A stretch of 6,494 nucleotides of DNA from positions 1 through 6,494 of the forward strand of contig CAYOFK010000157.1 of NCBI GenBank assembly GCA_964403185.1, given 5' to 3'. The notes below the pieces were generated by a model. The model was not told where the DNA came from and made no database searches. It worked only from the letters and a program-made list of their open reading frames with translations. Positions within the stretch are counted from its first letter, which is position 1. Each line of letters begins with the position of its first letter. The stretch comes from CAYOFK01 sp964403185 (GTDB lineage: Bacteria; Bacteroidota; Bacteroidia; Bacteroidales; VadinHA17). Position numbers and translations under genes: made by a program. This document shows, piece after piece, positions 6,269 to 6,494 of this stretch.

Positions 6269-6283
6269 CAATTTATCAAATTG
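6269..6283. repeat. Small inverted repeat in the dtd-deoC gap
   Basis: CAATTT and AAATTG, separated by ATC, form a perfect 6-base inverted repeat 20 bases upstream of the deoC start. It could be a weak hairpin or a dimeric-regulator site; being AT-rich and short it may also be chance. The rest of the 81-base gap shows no TAnnTTTG element and no T-run on the minus strand. Confidence 0.3.
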
Positions 6284-6329
6284 TTGATGAAGGTCAAAAT
6301 CCCTGGAGGTTTTTTTCCCGGTATGTTCA

Positions 6330-6494
6330 TTATTCCCTGTTTTTTGTGTCAATCAAAATGGTAACCGGACCGTCATTGGTAAGGTTAATCTGCATATATG
6401 CCCCGAATTGACCTGTAGCTACAGGATGTCCCAGCTCTTTTTCAATCTGCATGATGAATTTTTCATAGATGGGAATGGCTATGTTGGGTGGTGC
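6330..6494 (-). CDS. dtd: D-aminoacyl-tRNA deacylase, C-terminal part (cut by window edge)
   Basis: The last 54 codons of a gene entering from the right edge; its start is outside the window, and the first complete codon visible is at 6492-6494. The translation APPNIAIPIYEKF...TGQFGAYMQINLTNDGPVTILID matches the C-terminal third of Dtd (about 150 residues in full). It includes the conserved NDGPVT (visible residues 40-45) with the Gly-cisPro motif that enforces rejection of L-aminoacyl-tRNA, and the preceding TG-FGAxM segment. The enzyme hydrolyses D-amino acids from mis-charged tRNAs in the cytoplasm. The SQFT motif expected near the N-terminal half is not in view. The stop is TAA at 6330-6332. 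The dtd-then-deoC order fits an arrangement I recall from Bacteroidota, sometimes with a MazG-like gene between them; no such gene fits the 81-base gap here. Confidence 0.93.
   Translation of the reverse strand, partial: APPNIAIPIYEKFIMQIEKELGHPVATGQFGAYMQINLTNDGPVTILIDTKNRE

Overview
The window looks like a piece of a Bacteroidota chromosome with ordinary housekeeping content. Three things point there. Several intergenic regions carry the Bacteroidota-type -7 element TAnnTTTG, and the start codons lack clear Shine-Dalgarno sequences. The ROK kinase is of a form without the zinc motif. The large TPR protein and the DUF4395 remnant resemble proteins I associate with that phylum. No plasmid, phage, CRISPR, transposase or tRNA/rRNA signal was seen.

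Layout, left to right. (1) On the minus strand, 7-720 encodes a stand-alone protein like the activation (AdoMet-binding) domain of cobalamin-dependent methionine synthase. (2) A divergent intergenic region at 721-877 has a -7-like element facing each way. (3) On the plus strand, about 848-1219 holds a DUF4395 membrane-protein gene that appears broken: N- and C-terminal family signatures are present, but an in-frame TGA and a missing middle part separate them. Its tail overlaps the end of the convergent gene by 14 bases. (4) On the minus strand, 1206-2342 encodes a ROK-family sugar kinase without the zinc-binding cysteine cluster. (5) On the plus strand, 2451-2897 encodes an exported DsrE-like protein with a CxxC motif and a good promoter candidate. 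(6) On the plus strand, 2994-5222 encodes a 742-residue protein with about six C-terminal TPRs and roughly 500 unassigned N-terminal residues. (7) A structured inverted-repeat element lies at 5228-5304 between the convergent TPR and deoC genes. (8) On the minus strand, a probable transcription unit holds dtd (cut by the window edge) followed by deoC.

The genes do not form one obvious pathway. They cover cobalamin/methionine metabolism, sugar phosphorylation, a sulfur- or redox-related exported protein, deoxynucleoside salvage and D-aminoacyl-tRNA proofreading. Only dtd-deoC looks like an operon. I found no convincing new multi-gene system. The items most worth a second look are the broken DUF4395 gene, the large TPR protein and the structured element between the convergent genes.
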